Shown in pieces: positions 8,988 to 19,300 of a DNA stretch of 64,000 nucleotides (the first letter of the stretch is position 1; each line of letters opens with the position of its first letter). Source of the stretch: Runella sp. SP2 (GTDB lineage Bacteria; Bacteroidota; Bacteroidia; Cytophagales; Spirosomataceae). Position numbers and translations under genes: made by a program. Below the pieces are notes generated by a model. That model worked only from the letters and a program-made list of their open reading frames with translations, was not told the origin of the DNA and did no database searches. The stretch covers positions 4,526,001 to 4,590,000 of the forward strand of contig NZ_CP031030.1 of the NCBI RefSeq assembly GCF_003711225.1, written 5' to 3'.

Positions 8988-9758
8988 TTAAGGGTAAGCG
9001 ATTTCTAACCAAACGGGGCAATGGTCGGAGTGTACTGCATCAGCCAATTGGCGACAAGCTACGATTTTGTCTTTGAGGTCGCTACTAATGGACTGATAAT
9101 CAATGCGCCACCCTTTGTTGTTGCCTCGCGCCCCTGCCCGATAACTCCACCAACTATATTCTACCAAGTCGGGGTTGGCGTGGCGGAAGGCATCCGTAAA
9201 CCCACTTTCAAACCATTTGGTCATCCAAGCGCGTTCTTCGGGTAAGAACCCTGTGGTGTTTTTGTTGCGAACGGGGTCGTGAATGTCGATTTCTTGGTGG
9301 GCAATGTTATAATCTCCCACAATAACTAGGTGCTGCCCTGTCTGGCGAAGCGCATGAATCCAGCCGTAAAAATCCTCCAAAAAACGCATTTTGACGTCCT
9401 GACGTTCATCACCACTTGTTCCCGACGGAAAATAAGCATTAACGATGGTCAACCCGCCAAAATCAGCTCGAACGACGCGTCCTTCGTAATCGTACAACTC
9501 CATTCCGCAGCCATGTACGCAGCGATCGGCGGGAGTTTTGGCAAAAATAGCTACGCCGCTGTAGCCTTTTTTTTGCGCGGCGTTCCAGCCTACCAGCTGA
9601 TAACCAAGGGCTTCAAACTCAAGCAAACTCACTTGGTCGATGGTAGCTTTTACTTCTTGAAAACAGAGAATATCAAAAGGCTTATCGGCGAGCCATTCGG
9701 TAAGGCCATTGCGCATGGCAGCTCGAATGCCATTGACGTTGTAGGTAAGAATTTGCAT
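8988..9758 (-). CDS. xth: Exodeoxyribonuclease III (AP endonuclease)
   Basis: The product is a 256-residue member of the exonuclease III/APE1 family, which cuts DNA at abasic sites and trims 3' blocks in base-excision repair. The fold begins MQILTYNVNGIRAA and carries FQEVKA with the metal-binding Glu, the VGDYNIAH motif with active-site Asp/Asn, and the C-terminal SDHCPVWLEI with the catalytic Asp-His pair. The frame is open for 13 more codons upstream, but the ATG at 9758 is chosen because the family core starts right there. A TATATTTG element at 9787-9780 then gives a 15-nt leader. Confidence 0.93.
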   Translation of the reverse strand: MQILTYNVNGIRAAMRNGLTEWLADKPFDILCFQEVKATIDQVSLLEFEALGYQLVGWNAAQKKGYSGVAIFAKTPADRCVHGCGMELYDYEGRVVRADFGGLTIVNAYFPSGTSGDERQDVKMRFLEDFYGWIHALRQTGQHLVIVGDYNIAHQEIDIHDPVRNKNTTGFLPEERAWMTKWFESGFTDAFRHANPDLVEYSWWSYRAGARGNNKGWRIDYQSISSDLKDKIVACRQLADAVHSDHCPVWLEIAYP

Positions 9759-9779
9759 AAGAGGGATAAAAATTGGTCG

Positions 9780-9787
9780 CAAATATA
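9780..9787 (-). promoter_or_regulatory. -7 promoter element TATATTTG before xth
   Basis: Exact match to the Bacteroidota -7 word TAnnTTTG on the minus strand, placing transcription start about 15 nt before the ATG at 9758. No TTTG was found at the expected -33 distance, and the element abuts the terminator hairpin of the upstream gene. Confidence 0.5.
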
Positions 9788-9817
9788 AATAGCGCACCCC
9801 AACGAGGTGCGCTATTT
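9787..9817 (-). terminator. Perfect 12-bp hairpin after the nucleoside-type transporter gene
   Basis: AAATAGCGCACC (9787-9798) pairs perfectly with GGTGCGCTATTT (9806-9817) around a 7-nt loop. It lies 43 nt beyond the stop of the gene at 9860-11062 and ends in a T-rich arm on that strand, as expected of an intrinsic terminator. Confidence 0.75.
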
Positions 9818-9859
9818 ACAAGATTCTTTTGGAGGAATGAGTTATCCCTGCTCGTTTAT

Positions 9860-11062
9860 TTAATGAGTGATGGCGGCTTTTTTGTCGGTTTTGTCACTGA
9901 AGAATATCAAGAACAAAACAAGTACACCCGCTGCGATACCAGCAGGAACCGTCCAGACACTCAGCCAGTTGGTAATATTTTCGGCATTGGTGTTGTTGGC
10001 AAGTACTTGTCCGCCCAACCATGAGCCAATACCCATCCCAATGCCGTAGGTCGCCAAGGTGATAAGCCCCTGCGCTTGCGATTTGATACGCTCACCTGCT
10101 TTGGTATCGGTATAAATTTGCCCTGTCACAAAGAAAAAGTCGAAACAAACGCCGTGGAGCAAAATAGCCGCGTAGAGCATCCATTCGCTGGTTGAAGCAT
10201 CGCCATAGCCAAAGCAAAGGAAACGGATAATCCAAGAAATAAGTCCAACGGCAAGCATCCATTTTACGCCCAAACGGCTAAATGCCAACGGAATAAGAAG
10301 CATAAAACCTACCTCCGACACTTGCCCCAATGACATTTTGTTTTCTACAAACTCCATGCCCGATGCCCGCAGCGAGGGGTTGGCAAATGCGTAGTAAAAC
10401 GACAATGGAATACAGATAGCAACCGAGGAAATAAAGAAAATAGTAAACGAACGGTCTTTGAACAATGAAAAGGCATCTGCGCCGATGATTTGACCAATGT
10501 TAACAGGCCCTGTAGCACGTGGTGGGGTGTTGGGAAGCGTAAAGGCCAATAGGCCAAGCACCAACGATGTTCCCATCGAAATTTGGAAAATAGTAGCTTT
10601 ATCGCCCACATTTAAGAAACCGATAAGGTTTGTCACGGCAATCCAAGCCACAGTTCCCATCACGCGAATGGTAGGAAAATCTCTTTCGGGCGATTCGATT
10701 TGACGCATCGAAATAGACGTGGTAAGCGCAATGCAGGGCGCAAAACACAAGCAATACAATAAAATATACCAGAAAAAATTACTTGCGTCAGTCACTTGCG
10801 AAAGCACAAATAGCAACCCAGCACCGATAAGATTGAGCACGCCGAGTACTTTTTGAGCCGCGAAATATCGGTCGGCTACAGCACCAATAAAAGGCGAAAT
10901 AATCATAGCAATAGAGAACGCTGTGTAGGCATTCCCGATTTGGTCGCCCGTGGCATTGAGCTGTTTACCTAGATAAACGCTCATTTGTCCGTACCAAGAT
11001 CCCCACGTAAAGAATTGGAGGAACATCATGAGCATCAGTTGTATCCGAACCGAAGATTTCAT
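9860..11062 (-). CDS. Nucleoside:H+ symporter-like MFS transporter (NupG family)
   Basis: This 400-residue polytopic protein has about twelve hydrophobic spans. The N-terminus MLMMFLQFFTWGSWYGQM and the TRDFPTIRVMGT-like loop (SPERDFPTIRVMGTVAW) are typical of the NupG/XapB nucleoside permease branch of the major facilitator superfamily. In Bacteroidota such permeases often stand beside Gfo/Idh oxidoreductases and sugar isomerases, as here (oxidoreductase fusion at 11292), so the true substrate may be a sugar derivative rather than a nucleoside. It is transcribed away from that neighbour across a 229-nt divergent gap. Confidence 0.82.
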   Translation of the reverse strand: MKSSVRIQLMLMMFLQFFTWGSWYGQMSVYLGKQLNATGDQIGNAYTAFSIAMIISPFIGAVADRYFAAQKVLGVLNLIGAGLLFVLSQVTDASNFFWYILLYCLCFAPCIALTTSISMRQIESPERDFPTIRVMGTVAWIAVTNLIGFLNVGDKATIFQISMGTSLVLGLLAFTLPNTPPRATGPVNIGQIIGADAFSLFKDRSFTIFFISSVAICIPLSFYYAFANPSLRASGMEFVENKMSLGQVSEVGFMLLIPLAFSRLGVKWMLAVGLISWIIRFLCFGYGDASTSEWMLYAAILLHGVCFDFFFVTGQIYTDTKAGERIKSQAQGLITLATYGIGMGIGSWLGGQVLANNTNAENITNWLSVWTVPAGIAAGVLVLFLIFFSDKTDKKAAITH

Positions 11063-11279
11063 AGTTAGTTTTTTAGGGTTTTAATGTTGAAGTGGCGAAA
11101 ATGAGGCTTTTTACGGTAAATTTCAAAAAAAGTGGGTTTCTCGCCGATACTACTCTTTGATTTGGGGAACATACTAGCGGCCTCGGCCTTCCATTGCGAT
11201 TTTGTGGATAATTCGGCGCTTTTTGTGAGGAGTATTTGTAATTGATAGGGTTACAAATTTTAGAATAAGGTAGCTTTTG

Positions 11280-11287
11280 TATTTTTG
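11280..11287 (+). promoter_or_regulatory. TAnnTTTG word immediately before the oxidoreductase start
   Basis: TATTTTTG ends five bases before the ATG at 11292. If it is a genuine -7 element, the transcript would begin at or within the start codon (leaderless). No -33 TTTG at 19-20 nt. Could also be chance in T-rich DNA. Confidence 0.3.
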
Positions 11288-11291
11288 CTCC

Positions 11292-13415
11292 ATGAAGCAA
11301 CTAATTCAAAACCTTCAAAACGGACAGACGATTTTGGAGGAAGTGCCCGCCCCTCAGGTAAAACGGGGTGCGGTATTGATTCACACCCGACGTAGTCTCG
11401 TTTCGTTGGGAACAGAACGGATGTTGGTCGAATTTGGCAAAGCCAATTTGATTGAAAAAGCCCGCCAACAACCCGAGCGCGTTAAAATGGTGTTGGACAA
11501 AATTAAGTCGGATGGCTTAATGCCGACACTTGAAGCTGTTTTTAACAAACTGGGGCAGCCTTTGCCCTTGGGGTACTGCAACGTAGGAGAAATCATTGCC
11601 ATTGGAGAAGGAGTGAATGACCTGCGCGTGGGCGACCGCGTGGCGTCCAATGGTTCTCATGCCGAAATTGTGTGCGTTCCGCGTCATTTGGTGGCCAAAA
11701 TACCCGACAATGTCACCGACGACGAAGCGGCGTTCACGGTCATTGGTTCCATTGGTCTTCAAGGAATCCGACTCTTGAACCCTACTTTGGGCGAAACGGT
11801 CGTGGTGATTGGATTAGGTTTGATTGGGTTGCTCACGGCCGAATTGCTGCGCCTAAACGGTTGCCGAGTAATAGGAGTGGATTTGGACGAACAAAAGTTA
11901 AAGATAGCGGCGAGCAAAGGCATTATTCCGTGCAATCCACGCTTGGGCGATGACCCCGTGAAGTTTGTGGAAAGTTATACCCACGGCGTCGGAGCGGATG
12001 GCGTAATTATAACAGCTTCGGCCAAAACCGACGAGATTATTTCGCAGGCCGCGCGTATGTCGCGGAAGCGGGGGCGTATTGTGTTGGTGGGGGTGATTGG
12101 GCTTCAACTGAGCCGAGCCGAATTTTACGAAAAAGAATTGACGTTTCAGGTTTCGTGTTCTTATGGGCCAGGTCGCTACGATGATGATTACGAACAAAAA
12201 GGCGTCGATTATCCGCTACCTTTTGTTCGCTGGACCGAAAATCGAAACTTTCAAACCCTTCTTCAATTGCTGGAATCGGGGCAGTTGGACGTGAAACCGC
12301 TCATTACAGAGGTAATTCCGCTGGAAAATTATGCCACTATTTACGGTGATATGGGCAAAAGTGGGACGATTGCCTCCTTGTTGGCTTATCCCGAAAAGCC
12401 TTCGCTTTCCCGAACCGTTCGTTATAATGATACGATTTTTGAAGCTAAAAAAGGAGTTATTGGGATTATCGGGGCGGGTAATTTCACCAAAATGACCTTG
12501 CTTCCCGCCCTAAAAGGTGGAGCGGGGGAGTCAAACATCAAATACATTGCGAGTGCGAATGGATTGTCGGGTACGGCGTTGGCTCAGAAACACGGTATTG
12601 CCCTCAGTACCACCGACTACCGCGAAATGTTAGCCGACGATGAGGTGGATTTGGTACTTATCACCACTCGTCACCACCAACACGCGCGCCTAACGATGGA
12701 GGCTTTGAAAGCGGGAAAACACGTGTTTGTAGAAAAACCGCTGGCAATTTTTGAGGAAGAATTGAACGAATTACTCACCATAAAAACGTCGGTTGCACCT
12801 ACTGCGAGTGTCACGGTAGGATTCAACCGCCGCTTTTCGCCTCATGCTCAAAAAATGAAATCGCTGTTAGGCAATGCGCCTATGAACGTGATTGCGACCA
12901 TGAACGCAGGGTTTATTCCTTCCTCGTCGTGGGTGCATGACCGCGCCGTGGGCGGAGGTCGGATTTTGGGCGAAGCCTGTCATTTTATCGACCTAATTAC
13001 GTTTTTGACGGGTAGCCGAGTCACCGCCGTATGTATGAACGCGATGGGGAAAAACCCCACCGAAACGACAGATAGCGCCAGTATTTTGTTGCGGTACGAA
13101 AATGGCTCAACGGGCGTCATCAACTATTTTTCCAATGGCAACAAAGCCTATTCTAAAGAGCGAGTCGAAGTGTATTCGCAGGAAAGAACGCTGGTTTTGG
13201 ACAACTTTCGTACGTTGGAAGGATACGGCTTTAAAGGCTTTTCAAAGCTCAAAACTACGCAAGACAAAGGGCACAAAGCGCAGTTTCAAGCCTTGATGGA
13301 ACGAATTCAGAGCGGCGGTGCTCCTCTGATTCCTTTTGACGAAATTGTCAATACAACCCAAGCCTCTTTTGCCGCCCTTAGGAGTTTGAAAGAAGGGCGT
13401 TGGGTGGAATGTTGA
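11292..13415 (+). CDS. Two-domain oxidoreductase: zinc-type alcohol dehydrogenase fused to Gfo/Idh/MocA
   Basis: The 707-residue protein joins two NAD(P)-dependent enzymes. Residues 1 to about 375 are a medium-chain dehydrogenase with the Rossmann motif VVVIGLGLIGLLTAELL and the acidic VIGVDLDEQKL end. Residues about 395-707 are a Gfo/Idh/MocA oxidoreductase with GIIGAGNF and the substrate-side EKPLA motif. Proteins of this build are known from polysaccharide-linked clusters, where they probably act on sugar or sugar-nucleotide intermediates; the reaction is not established. Start chosen at 11292 (MKQLIQN), five codons inside the longest frame. The convergent DUF5916 gene ends 36 nt away. Confidence 0.88.
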   Translation: MKQLIQNLQNGQTILEEVPAPQVKRGAVLIHTRRSLVSLGTERMLVEFGKANLIEKARQQPERVKMVLDKIKSDGLMPTLEAVFNKLGQPLPLGYCNVGEIIAIGEGVNDLRVGDRVASNGSHAEIVCVPRHLVAKIPDNVTDDEAAFTVIGSIGLQGIRLLNPTLGETVVVIGLGLIGLLTAELLRLNGCRVIGVDLDEQKLKIAASKGIIPCNPRLGDDPVKFVESYTHGVGADGVIITASAKTDEIISQAARMSRKRGRIVLVGVIGLQLSRAEFYEKELTFQVSCSYGPGRYDDDYEQKGVDYPLPFVRWTENRNFQTLLQLLESGQLDVKPLITEVIPLENYATIYGDMGKSGTIASLLAYPEKPSLSRTVRYNDTIFEAKKGVIGIIGAGNFTKMTLLPALKGGAGESNIKYIASANGLSGTALAQKHGIALSTTDYREMLADDEVDLVLITTRHHQHARLTMEALKAGKHVFVEKPLAIFEEELNELLTIKTSVAPTASVTVGFNRRFSPHAQKMKSLLGNAPMNVIATMNAGFIPSSSWVHDRAVGGGRILGEACHFIDLITFLTGSRVTAVCMNAMGKNPTETTDSASILLRYENGSTGVINYFSNGNKAYSKERVEVYSQERTLVLDNFRTLEGYGFKGFSKLKTTQDKGHKAQFQALMERIQSGGAPLIPFDEIVNTTQASFAALRSLKEGRWVEC

Positions 13416-13451
13416 GGGGATAGCATACCCTAAACCGACCCGTCATTCCTC

Positions 13452-15719
13452 CTAAAGCGTTAGCCAATAATTGAGTTTAAACACAATGGCACGGCTTTTA
13501 TTCCTGAAAAGGGGATCGGTGTAGTAGTTGTCGGTATAAACCAAGAAAAAGTCGGACATGGGTTTGTAACGCCACTGCAAACGACTGTTGACGTTGAAGT
13601 TGTTGCGTTGGGTGTTAAACTGTAAAAACGTTGTCCAAAACAGTTGGGTAGAAAAATTAATTTCTACCCTTGGACTAACCAACAACAAACGGTCGCTACC
13701 GTATAGCGTAGGCAATTTGATGTCGTTTTGCTCAAAATTCATCGAAAAATTTCCCCAAGGCTGGGCGCGGTACGTCATTTCGAGCGAATACTGCTGGAGC
13801 GTGCCGTTGTAAAACCCTCCCGCGCGTACCGCCGCCGTAAAGTAAAACTTCTTCCGATAGTCGGAGCTGTAGGTGGCATTAACCTGATTAAACACATACC
13901 TGCTCGACGGCAACGCGTGGTCGCTGTCGGTAAATGAAAACGGGAAAAGCGCCCGTACGTCGTTGTGATCAAAACGTAAGCCAAACGAACTCGCATTCTG
14001 AAACTGAACGTCGTAGGTTAAGCCTAAGGTGTATTCGTTGAGCGTTCCGTTCGGGTTCCAAACAAAGAAATTTTCAGCCCCAAATGCGTGATTGTTCACT
14101 TTGCTGTCTTTGGGACGAATATTAAACTGCGTTTCGCTATACACTTGGTGAAACCCTAAACGAATGGTAGTATCCGACTGGATTTTCCCAAAGCGGTCAA
14201 CAATATAAGTTGGGTTTTCGAGACGGTTGATGAAACCCATATCGGCGTAGTAATTGCTTCCAATACCAAAATAATCAACAAAAAAACTAACCGTACGCCC
14301 AAAATACCCCGCCCCAAATTGCTTGGCCGTATTATCGTTGGTAACGGTGGGTTTTTGTGACCAATGATAGCCCGTCCACACATTCAAATCACCTTTGGTA
14401 TTGGAGTAATTAAACTCCAATCCTTGATTTCGTCCGTACTCCCCCATCGGGTTTTGCAAGCGCTCGTTTTCGGTCATAAAACCCTGACGGTTCAACACAT
14501 AGCCCTTGACCAATGAGCGTTTTAGTACTTTTCGGTTGAACGAAAAAGCCGTAAAATTTTGGGCGGGGTCTTCCCCTTTAGCCGCCGTTTGCATCGACAT
14601 GAGGCCGACGCGCCAGTTTTTGTCCAAATTGCCACTCAAACGCGCTCCAGCCAATATCGGCAATGGCTGGGCGTTGCGGTCGAGCCCGATGGCACGCGAG
14701 AAAAAAGGCCGAAAGGGAGGAATACCGTAGTTGCCAAAAAGGTCAGCATTTTCGAGGAAAAACGTTCGTCGTTCGGGAAAGAAAATGTTGAAACGCGTCA
14801 AATTGGTGACTTGACGATCCACTTCTACTTGGGAAAAATCAGGGTTGACCGTCAAATCAAGATTGAGCGAAGGTGTTACTGAAATTTTGGCATCCAAGCC
14901 CCCGTTGAAGGTACCTTTGGTGGGCGTGCCTGCCACGTGGTCGTGGGAAGTACCACCCGTAATGTAGGGCACAATCGACGCATTACCCTTCACCGCAGGC
15001 GGAGGCGTTTCCCAATTAAGTGCTGCCGTATATCCCAAATCGTACCCGTTGAAGTTGACAGGAATAAATGTCCACGTAGAGTACTGATTATTTTTAAGGT
15101 CATTTCGCCCAAAATTAACGCCCCACTTTGTCTTGGAAGGGTCATAGCGCAGGGTTTTGAAAGGAATCGCCATTTCGACCGTCCAATAGGTAGGATAGAC
15201 TTTTGTTTGTGAATACCATTTATTGTCCCAGCTTCCCGTCATTTCTTCGGTCTGAAACGCCAATAAGTCCTCAAACTGCGCATTGGCTACACTTACCCCA
15301 AAAAAGAACCCATTGGTACGCTCGTTGATAGGGTCTAAAATGAGACCAAAAGCATCTGAGCTCCAGTAGTCACCGTCGCGTTTGAGGGTTTGAATGATAT
15401 GCGAATTTGTATCGTGGCATACGGCTGCCACGTACAAAAACTTATCATCGAAGGTCATCCGCACCTCGGTATCGCGTTTGATGGGGACGTTGTCTTGGGG
15501 CCAATGAGAGGCAAAATTTTTGGAAACTTCTAGCCCCTGCCAGGCTAAATCCGACAAATCTCCGTCGATTTTTATTTCTCCTTTGGCTTTACGGATAACG
15601 TGCTGGTATTTCTCTTGGTAAGCAGCTCCGCCGATGCCCGTGGATTTTTCTTGGGCATTACTGGCAAAACTTGAAAGAACAATAGCTGCGAGATAAAGAG
15701 TAAATTTTTGAAAATACAT
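13452..15719 (-). CDS. DUF5916 outer-membrane protein with CBM9-like N-terminal domain
   Basis: After a signal peptide ending SNAQ (start taken at 15719), residues of roughly 45-230 resemble a family 9 carbohydrate-binding domain (IKIDGDLSDLAW opening; SSDAFGLILDP). The rest, about 500 residues, has the alternating aromatic strand pattern of a large outer-membrane beta-barrel and ends in the short aromatic-terminated strand KLNYWLTL. This combination is the DUF5916 family. Its cargo is unknown; it may import or anchor oligosaccharides. The words NLTRFNIFFPERRTFFLEN are a strongly conserved plug-like motif of the family. A TACCTTTG element lies 32-39 nt upstream. Confidence 0.85.
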   Translation of the reverse strand: MYFQKFTLYLAAIVLSSFASNAQEKSTGIGGAAYQEKYQHVIRKAKGEIKIDGDLSDLAWQGLEVSKNFASHWPQDNVPIKRDTEVRMTFDDKFLYVAAVCHDTNSHIIQTLKRDGDYWSSDAFGLILDPINERTNGFFFGVSVANAQFEDLLAFQTEEMTGSWDNKWYSQTKVYPTYWTVEMAIPFKTLRYDPSKTKWGVNFGRNDLKNNQYSTWTFIPVNFNGYDLGYTAALNWETPPPAVKGNASIVPYITGGTSHDHVAGTPTKGTFNGGLDAKISVTPSLNLDLTVNPDFSQVEVDRQVTNLTRFNIFFPERRTFFLENADLFGNYGIPPFRPFFSRAIGLDRNAQPLPILAGARLSGNLDKNWRVGLMSMQTAAKGEDPAQNFTAFSFNRKVLKRSLVKGYVLNRQGFMTENERLQNPMGEYGRNQGLEFNYSNTKGDLNVWTGYHWSQKPTVTNDNTAKQFGAGYFGRTVSFFVDYFGIGSNYYADMGFINRLENPTYIVDRFGKIQSDTTIRLGFHQVYSETQFNIRPKDSKVNNHAFGAENFFVWNPNGTLNEYTLGLTYDVQFQNASSFGLRFDHNDVRALFPFSFTDSDHALPSSRYVFNQVNATYSSDYRKKFYFTAAVRAGGFYNGTLQQYSLEMTYRAQPWGNFSMNFEQNDIKLPTLYGSDRLLLVSPRVEINFSTQLFWTTFLQFNTQRNNFNVNSRLQWRYKPMSDFFLVYTDNYYTDPLFRNKSRAIVFKLNYWLTL

Positions 15720-15750
15720 AGATAGAAATAACGGCTGTTGAAACAAAGTA

Positions 15751-15758
15751 CAAAGGTA
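15751..15758 (-). promoter_or_regulatory. -7 promoter element TACCTTTG before the DUF5916 gene
   Basis: Exact TAnnTTTG on the minus strand; the predicted transcript starts near 15744, leaving a 25-nt leader to the ATG at 15719. No convincing -33 TTTG. Confidence 0.5.
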
Positions 15759-15854
15759 TCTTATCTAATTGGCTAAACAGACTAACTACTACGCAAATGG
15801 TAAAAAAACAGTTACCAACCGTCGTTTTTATCGAATGACAGTTTACTTTACGTT

Positions 15855-15886
15855 TTTGGTTTTATGCAACTTATGAAGTAAGTTTG
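15855..15886 (+). promoter_or_regulatory. Promoter of the small secreted protein / M4 protease pair
   Basis: TTTG at 15855-15858, a 20-nt spacer, and TAAGTTTG at 15879-15886 match the Bacteroidota -33/-7 consensus. Transcription would start near 15893, 26 nt before the ATG at 15919. Confidence 0.7.
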
Positions 15887-15918
15887 AGTAAATATCACTA
15901 CTTTCTCTACCAGCTTTT

Positions 15919-16359
15919 ATGATACGTATTTTTACCACGGGCGTCGCTACACTTGGCCTGATTGTGGGGCTTTTAGTTCAGGCTTCCGCCCAAAGTCTTC
16001 CTAGCCCTTCAACTTTGTTTAAACGTCAGGTAACGTTTGGAACAGGGGGCGGATTTGCGGGAACAACCCGCAGTTTCGTCCTGCACGAAAACGGAGATTT
16101 GTGGGTACGCGAACGGGCAACTGATTCTCTCAAATTGCATAAAACCCTCAGCGACAAACAAACAAAGCAGTTTTTCCAGTCGGCTGACCAACTCCAATTG
16201 GACAAATATAAGTTCAATAACCCTGGCAATGTTTACTACTTTATTGAGTATAATAATCCTAAAAAGAGGTTAAAAGAAAAAGTGACGTGGGGGGATTCTA
16301 AACGGAAAGTTTCAACCTATGTACAACGCTTTTATAATCAGCTCATAAAAACGACCTAA
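15919..16359 (+). CDS. Small secreted protein of unknown function
   Basis: A 146-residue protein with a clear signal peptide (about 1-24, cleavage after ASAQ). The mature part is about 120 residues, basic, with a Gly-rich segment (FGTGGGFAGTTRSFVL) followed by alternating strands and a C-terminal helix. I do not recognise a named family and see no catalytic motif. Only 11 nt separate it from the M4 protease gene and both follow one promoter, so it may be a partner of that protease, such as an inhibitor or chaperone; this is inference from position alone. Confidence 0.75.
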   Translation: MIRIFTTGVATLGLIVGLLVQASAQSLPSPSTLFKRQVTFGTGGGFAGTTRSFVLHENGDLWVRERATDSLKLHKTLSDKQTKQFFQSADQLQLDKYKFNNPGNVYYFIEYNNPKKRLKEKVTWGDSKRKVSTYVQRFYNQLIKTT

Positions 16360-16370
16360 ACTTCTTACCC

Positions 16371-19300
16371 ATGAAAAAATATTTATACACGTTCGCTTGT
16401 TTGGGAGGGCTGTTTTTTTCGGCACATGCCCAAAAGGACTTAAAACAACCGTCACGAACTTCTGTGACGACCACCGACGAGCTAGCGCGTAAGCTAGGTG
16501 CGCAAGATGTGGACAATTCGATGTATCTGCGAAACGCTAATCCCATTGAAAAGGCGGTTATCGACGGCAGTGCAGGTCAACTAAATGAGTTTACAGCACT
16601 ACGTGAGGGGATTCGGGTTGTGAAAGACCCTTCAACGGGTTTGCCCATTTATATCGAAGGTCGCCCCAAAACGATGCTAAAATCGGCGCGAAAGGCCAGT
16701 ACGTCGGCCGAAGCCAAAGCGTTTGATTATTTGTCGTCGGTCAAAGGATTATTGCGCATAGAAAATCCTGACCAACAATTTGAATTAAAACAAATTGATA
16801 CCGATGAGTTGGGACAAAGCCACCTCCGTTTACAACAATTTCACAAAGGTGTGCCTGTATATGGCGGCGAGGTAGTGCTTCATACCAACCGCGACGAAGT
16901 AACGACGCTCAACGGTAAGTTTTTTCCAACACCTACCTTGGCAAATACCGTGGCAAACCTAACCCTGCAAGCCGCTGAGAAAGTGGCTTTGGACGAACTA
17001 GCCAAAACAACGGTAGTGCGCACCATGACCTTTGGCGAGAAAAAGCTTTTGCAGTACGACAAGCCCAAAACTGAGCTTTTTGTCTATCATCATGTTGACC
17101 AAACAACGCACCTCACCTACCGCATTGAGATCCACCCCAACTTTTTGGAGCATTGGGTGTGTTTTGTAGATGCCCACACGGGAGAAGTCTTGAAAAAATA
17201 CAATAATCTATGCTCGCTCGATGGCCCCGTAAAAGCCACCGCCTCTGACCTTAACAACGTCAGTCGGTCGATTGATGCGTATTTACACCAAAATCGTTAT
17301 TATTTATTGGATGCAAGTCGGATTAGTCCCGACGGTAAAGCCATGTTTAAAGCCTCCCTTTCGTCCTTGCCCGACAGTCCGATTGGGGGTATATTGACCA
17401 TCGACGCACAAAATTCATCCGTCGATAATGAAAACCTCAACTTAGCCCACATTACTTCTTCCAACAATTCTTGGAACAACAGAACGGCGGTATCGGCGCA
17501 TTTCAATGCCGCTACAGCTTTTGAATATTTTAAGACGGTTCATAAACGAAATTCCATTGACGGAAAAGGCGGAACGATTATTTCTATCATCAACATGAAC
17601 GACGAAAAAGGGGCGATGGACAATGCCTTTTGGAGTGATAAACTGATGGTGTACGGAAATGGAAAATCGGCGTTTAAACCACTGGCGGGCGGACTTGACG
17701 TAGCGGCGCACGAAATGACGCACGGCGTGATTCAAAACTCAGCCAATTTGGAATACGAGTCGCAATCAGGAGCAATCAATGAGTCGATGGCTGATGTATT
17801 TGCTACAATGGTGGATCGCCGTAACTGGACGATTGGGGAGGATGTAGTGCGAACAACCGTTTATACCTCAGGTGCTTTACGAGATTTGGCCAACCCCAAC
17901 CAAGGCGGAACGCGTGACAACGGCTACCAGCCCAAAAACATGAACGAGTACTACACAGGCACGGAAGACAACGGCGGCGTACACATCAACTCGGGGATTC
18001 CAAACTGGGCTTTTTTCAAATTTGCCACCGCTACTTCCCGCGAAAAAGCTGAACAGGTTTATTACCGCGCCCTCACACTTTACCTGACTCGTTTATCACG
18101 TTTTATTGATTTACGTTTGGCGGTGGTTAAAGCTGCTACCGATTTGTACGGTGCCTCTAGCGCGGAAGTTTCTGCCGCCAAGGCTGCGTTTGATGCAGTA
18201 GGAATTATCGATGCTGGTAGTAATTCATCGACGCCAACCAACCAAACGCTTCCCACCAACCCAGGGGAAGACTTTTTGTTGATGTATGCTACGGGCGATA
18301 AAAAACTGTACAACGCACCTGTCAATTTATCGAAATTTACTCCTTTGGTAACGGCCGCTATCGCTCACAAACCAAGCGTAACCGACGATGGGAAGTTTGC
18401 TTACTACGTAACGACCAACGATAAGTTTATCAAGGCCATTAATTTACAGGGAACCGTAACAGAAACTGTGATTTCAAACGAGGCGATTTGGGAAAACGTA
18501 GCCGTATCCAAAAATGGTGAAGCACTGGCCGCCATTACGGTCAACCAAGACAAATCTCTTTGGATATACAGCTATACCAAAAAAGCGTGGAAGAAGTTTA
18601 CCCTTTACAACCCCACTTCCGCCCAAAACGTCCAAAGCTCACAAGTAAAATACGCCGACTCATTTGAGTGGGATGCCACGGGCGAATACATCATTTACGA
18701 TGCCTACAACGAAATCGCAACTGCGGGCATTGCGGCGGGTACCAACAGCGGAAAAATTGGCTATTGGGACGTAGGAATTATCAAAGTGTGGGACAATGCC
18801 AAAAGCGATTTTGGCCCTGGCACCATCAATAAGCTTATTTCTAACCTAGAAAAAGGCGAAAGCATTGGTAACCCGACGTTTTCTAAAAATAGCCCAAACA
18901 TTGTCGCGTTTGACTACATTGACCCCGATGGAAATAATTACATCATTGGAGCGAACATCGACCGTGGCGAACTCGCGGGTATCGTCGAAAATAATACCAT
19001 TGGGTATCCTGAATATTCTAAAACCGACGTTAAAATGGTGTTCAATACCCTCGCCAGCGGTCGCGACGATGTGGGAATTATTGACTTAAATACCGACAAA
19101 ATTAGCCCAAAAGGAAGTTCTACCTCTTTTGTCAGAAATGCCAAATGGATGGTATGGTACGGAGTCGGAACGCGTACGCTGCCCAAGAAACAAGCACAGA
19201 CGATTAACGTTTCGGCCATTGCCGATAGGACGACCAAAGATACGCCGTTTGGCATCAGCGCGACGGCGACCTCTCAGCTACCCGTCGGCTTTAGTTTGGC

